From Paludibacteraceae bacterium (GTDB taxonomy: Bacteria > Bacteroidota > Bacteroidia > Bacteroidales > Paludibacteraceae): a stretch of DNA of 64,000 nucleotides. Each line of letters begins with the position of its first letter. Position 1 is the stretch's first letter. Under the pieces are notes generated by a model. The model saw nothing but the letters and a program-made list of their open reading frames with translations, was not told where the DNA came from and ran no database searches. Made by a program: the position numbers and the translations under genes. Positions 62,035 through 64,000 of the stretch are shown piece after piece. The DNA lies in contig JAGCWQ010000069.1 of NCBI GenBank assembly GCA_017961765.1, forward strand, positions 1 through 64,000. Direction: 5' to 3'.

Positions 62035-64000
62035 ATGTTAATTAGAAGGTTTGTTTTACTTTTTTCAGTTTGTGCTTCTCTTTCTTCGGGGGTCTATGCC
62101 CAGTTGGGGATTCCGACGGTCAAAAATTCTTCGGAAAAGGATGCTATTAAACTCACTGATTTGAAAATCAGCGTGGATGTACTTGGGAATGTGGCGACGA
62201 CTACATTCGATATGACTTTTTATAGTACGAGTACTAGAGTTTTGGAAGGTGAATTCGAATTTCCGTTGGCGGAAGGACAGAGTGTCTCACGTTATGCACT
62301 GGATATCAATGGAAAAATCCGTGAAGGTGTAGTTGTTGAAAAAGAGAAGGGACGTATCGCATTTGAAGAAAAGGTGCGTGAGGGAATCGATCCGGGCTTA
62401 CTCGAAATGACGGCGGGCAACAACTTCCGTACCCGCATCTATCCTTTTCAACCTCATGGAACACGTCATGTCGTAGTGGCTTGTGAGCAGGAACTCTCCA
62501 TGTCCAAGGGTAAGCGGTATTATCGTTTGCCTATCAATACGAAGACGCATATTGACAATTTTTCCCTCGAAATTAATGTCCGCAACGAGATGGACAAGCC
62601 ACTCGTAATCGAAGAATCTATCGATGATGTCTATTTTAATCCTAAGGATCAAGGATATACGTCTTATCTGAATCGTAAGAACATCACTTTGGAGAAGGGG
62701 CTCTTTTTGGAGTTGCCTAAGGCGGAAATACCAAAACTCTATACGGAAAATGTAGGAACCGATACCTACTTTTATATCTATTCATCGATAAATCCGAAGC
62801 AATCCAGGCCAAGGGAGAAGGCTAAAGGTTTGACTGTTATCTATGATGTCTCCTCTTCGTCCAATGATAGGAATACGAAAAAGGATTTCGAACTTTTGGA
62901 GAGTTATGCCAAGTATTTAGGTCTTTCGAAAGTTCGTTTGGTGACGTTCAGTTATAAGCAACATTTGGACACGATATGCCGAGTTGCTAATGTAAAGGAT
63001 ATTATTACTCCTAAAAAGTCCATTTTTGACGGTGCGACAAATATGGGTTGCATTGATTTTTCAAAGTATGGGGAGAATGAAATCCTCTTATTTTCAGATG
63101 GGTTGGCTAATATCGGAAAAGATACCATTCCATCGACGAACGCAACTGTGATGACCATCAATTCAAGTCCTGTGGCCGACCCTGTTTATCTCAAGATGAT
63201 TGCTTTGAAGAATGGGGGTACTTACATCAATCTTTGTACTTTGAACAGCGAGGATGCCCTGAAGGCATTGACCAATGTGGAGTATCGTTTTCTCAAGGCC
63301 CGATATGATGCCAACCAAGTTTCTGAGGTTTATCCTTCCGTTCAGACACGTGTCACCGAGTCGTTCAGTGCATCGGGAATCCTAAAATCGAAGGAGTCCG
63401 ACATTACATTCTACTTTGGTTATGGTAATCAAATAACGGATAGCGTTCAATGCCATCTATCTGCCATCAATACTACGATGGCCGACAATGTGAAACGTCT
63501 GTGGGCGCAACGAAAATTGGCTGATTTGGATTTGGAATCCGAAAAGAATAAGCAGGAAATCATCAATCTATCGAAGAATTTCGGTATCGTTACCCGTAAC
63601 ACTTCCCTTATTGTCTTGGAGACGGTTCATGATTATGTACGTTACGAAATCACTCCTCCTGATGAATTAAAGGATGATTATTTAAGGCTCATGGCCAATA
63701 AGCCGAAAAGAGACCAAAACGATACGCTCTATTTTGGAAATATAGTCCGTGCAAGGAATGAATTTTTGAAATGGTGGAAAACTGATTTTGATCCGAATGC
63801 CAAGCCAAAGAAGGATCCGAAACCTAAAATGTATAGAAGTAGTTCAGGAATATATGAAGCACTGTGCTTAACTGGTTCAGGGGATAGAAGGCATTCAAGA
63901 TCAAGAGAAGTGGCACCTCCACCTCCACCAGAACCACCTACGCTATCAATTGTAGATGATGGGGTGTTATCAATGGTAGCAAATGAGCCGGCTGAAATGG
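62035..64000 (+). CDS. VIT and von Willebrand factor A domain protein, 5' part
   Basis: The frame is open from the ATG at 62035 to the right edge (655 codons visible). Signal peptide about 1-23 (VLLFSVCASLSSGVYA). A VIT domain follows at about 30-165 (EFEFPLAEGQSVSRYALDI), then a VWA domain from about 268 with a MIDAS-like YDVSSSSND and LLFSDGLANIG. The visible end has a proline run (VAPPPPPEPPTL). VIT-VWA proteins are exported and thought to mediate adhesion or envelope contacts; some Bacteroidota members end in a TPR-like or carboxypeptidase-regulatory part. The remainder is outside the window. Confidence 0.85.
   Translation, partial: MLIRRFVLLFSVCASLSSGVYAQLGIPTVKNSSEKDAIKLTDLKISVDVLGNVATTTFDMTFYSTSTRVLEGEFEFPLAEGQSVSRYALDINGKIREGVVVEKEKGRIAFEEKVREGIDPGLLEMTAGNNFRTRIYPFQPHGTRHVVVACEQELSMSKGKRYYRLPINTKTHIDNFSLEINVRNEMDKPLVIEESIDDVYFNPKDQGYTSYLNRKNITLEKGLFLELPKAEIPKLYTENVGTDTYFYIYSSINPKQSRPREKAKGLTVIYDVSSSSNDRNTKKDFELLESYAKYLGLSKVRLVTFSYKQHLDTICRVANVKDIITPKKSIFDGATNMGCIDFSKYGENEILLFSDGLANIGKDTIPSTNATVMTINSSPVADPVYLKMIALKNGGTYINLCTLNSEDALKALTNVEYRFLKARYDANQVSEVYPSVQTRVTESFSASGILKSKESDITFYFGYGNQITDSVQCHLSAINTTMADNVKRLWAQRKLADLDLESEKNKQEIINLSKNFGIVTRNTSLIVLETVHDYVRYEITPPDELKDDYLRLMANKPKRDQNDTLYFGNIVRARNEFLKWWKTDFDPNAKPKKDPKPKMYRSSSGIYEALCLTGSGDRRHSRSREVAPPPPPEPPTLSIVDDGVLSMVANEPAEM

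Overview
The window is chromosomal DNA from a member of the Bacteroidales (Bacteroidota). Three things suggest this. The -7 promoter boxes fit TAnnTTTG, and one is preceded by a TTTG box at the right distance. Several families are typical of the phylum: BspA-type LRR/Sel1 proteins, AAA_14/DUF4143 ATPase, DUF481, DUF4292, PL11 lyase with a type IX secretion-like tail, short HemA. The gene order dut-TPR-DUF4292-EnvC is also familiar there. A nearly complete protoporphyrin operon argues against the heme-auxotrophic human-gut Bacteroides species. I cannot name a genus.

Layout. 1-9.6 kb is accessory: an AAA-ATPase/nuclease-type gene cut by the left edge, a decayed IS5-type transposase, and three Sel1-repeat genes. 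One of these is a 1677-residue LRR-Sel1-SUKH-like fusion; its smaller paralogue is broken by an in-frame TAG. 9.9-19.4 kb holds an Omp85-type barrel protein facing a compact minus-strand housekeeping cluster (dut, TPR lipoprotein-type gene, DUF4292, degenerate EnvC, Wzz-like, Gfo/Idh/MocA, SpmAB, ybeY). 19.7-28.9 kb is a minus-strand tetrapyrrole operon hemE-hemCD-hemB-hemA-hemL-hemN-hemG, preceded by a LuxR-type regulator. It covers every step from glutamyl-tRNA to protoporphyrin IX and ends at a clear terminator. 29-47.9 kb is mixed: a secreted rhamnogalacturonan lyase, DUF481 porin-like protein, an AAA_14 ATPase framed by unusual 64-bp repeats, LPS kinase/glycosyltransferase, sufS-sufE-deacetylase, a block of structured tandem repeats, a tiny-ORF transcript, an NSS transporter with its small subunit, a nucleoside hydrolase, and LicD/GT2 surface-glycan genes.

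Around 48 kb the plus strand changes from C-rich to G-rich. A 0.9-kb AT-rich gene-free stretch with DnaA-box-like sites sits at the switch, and four copies of a parS-like palindrome lie 7-10 kb to its right among polA, dusB, a U32 protein gene, dtd and uvrC. I read this as the replication origin region. The right side (48.9-64 kb) carries nadA, a MazG-like gene, deoC, a polyprenyl synthase, polA, dusB, U32, dtd, uvrC, a nuclease-like unknown, and a VIT/VWA protein running off the edge.

The observations I rate highest are: (i) the HemC-HemD fusion, in which HemC has lost the cofactor-cysteine domain and a piece resembling the C-terminal half of CobA/SUMT stands in its place; (ii) the origin plus parS cluster; (iii) two 18-bp operator-like repeats before hemE beside a pseudo-receiver LuxR gene; (iv) the swapped double repeats bracketing the AAA_14 gene; (v) the tandem two-hairpin repeats and micro-ORF transcript before the NSS transporter. 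All calls are by eye from sequence; no searches or computed statistics were run.
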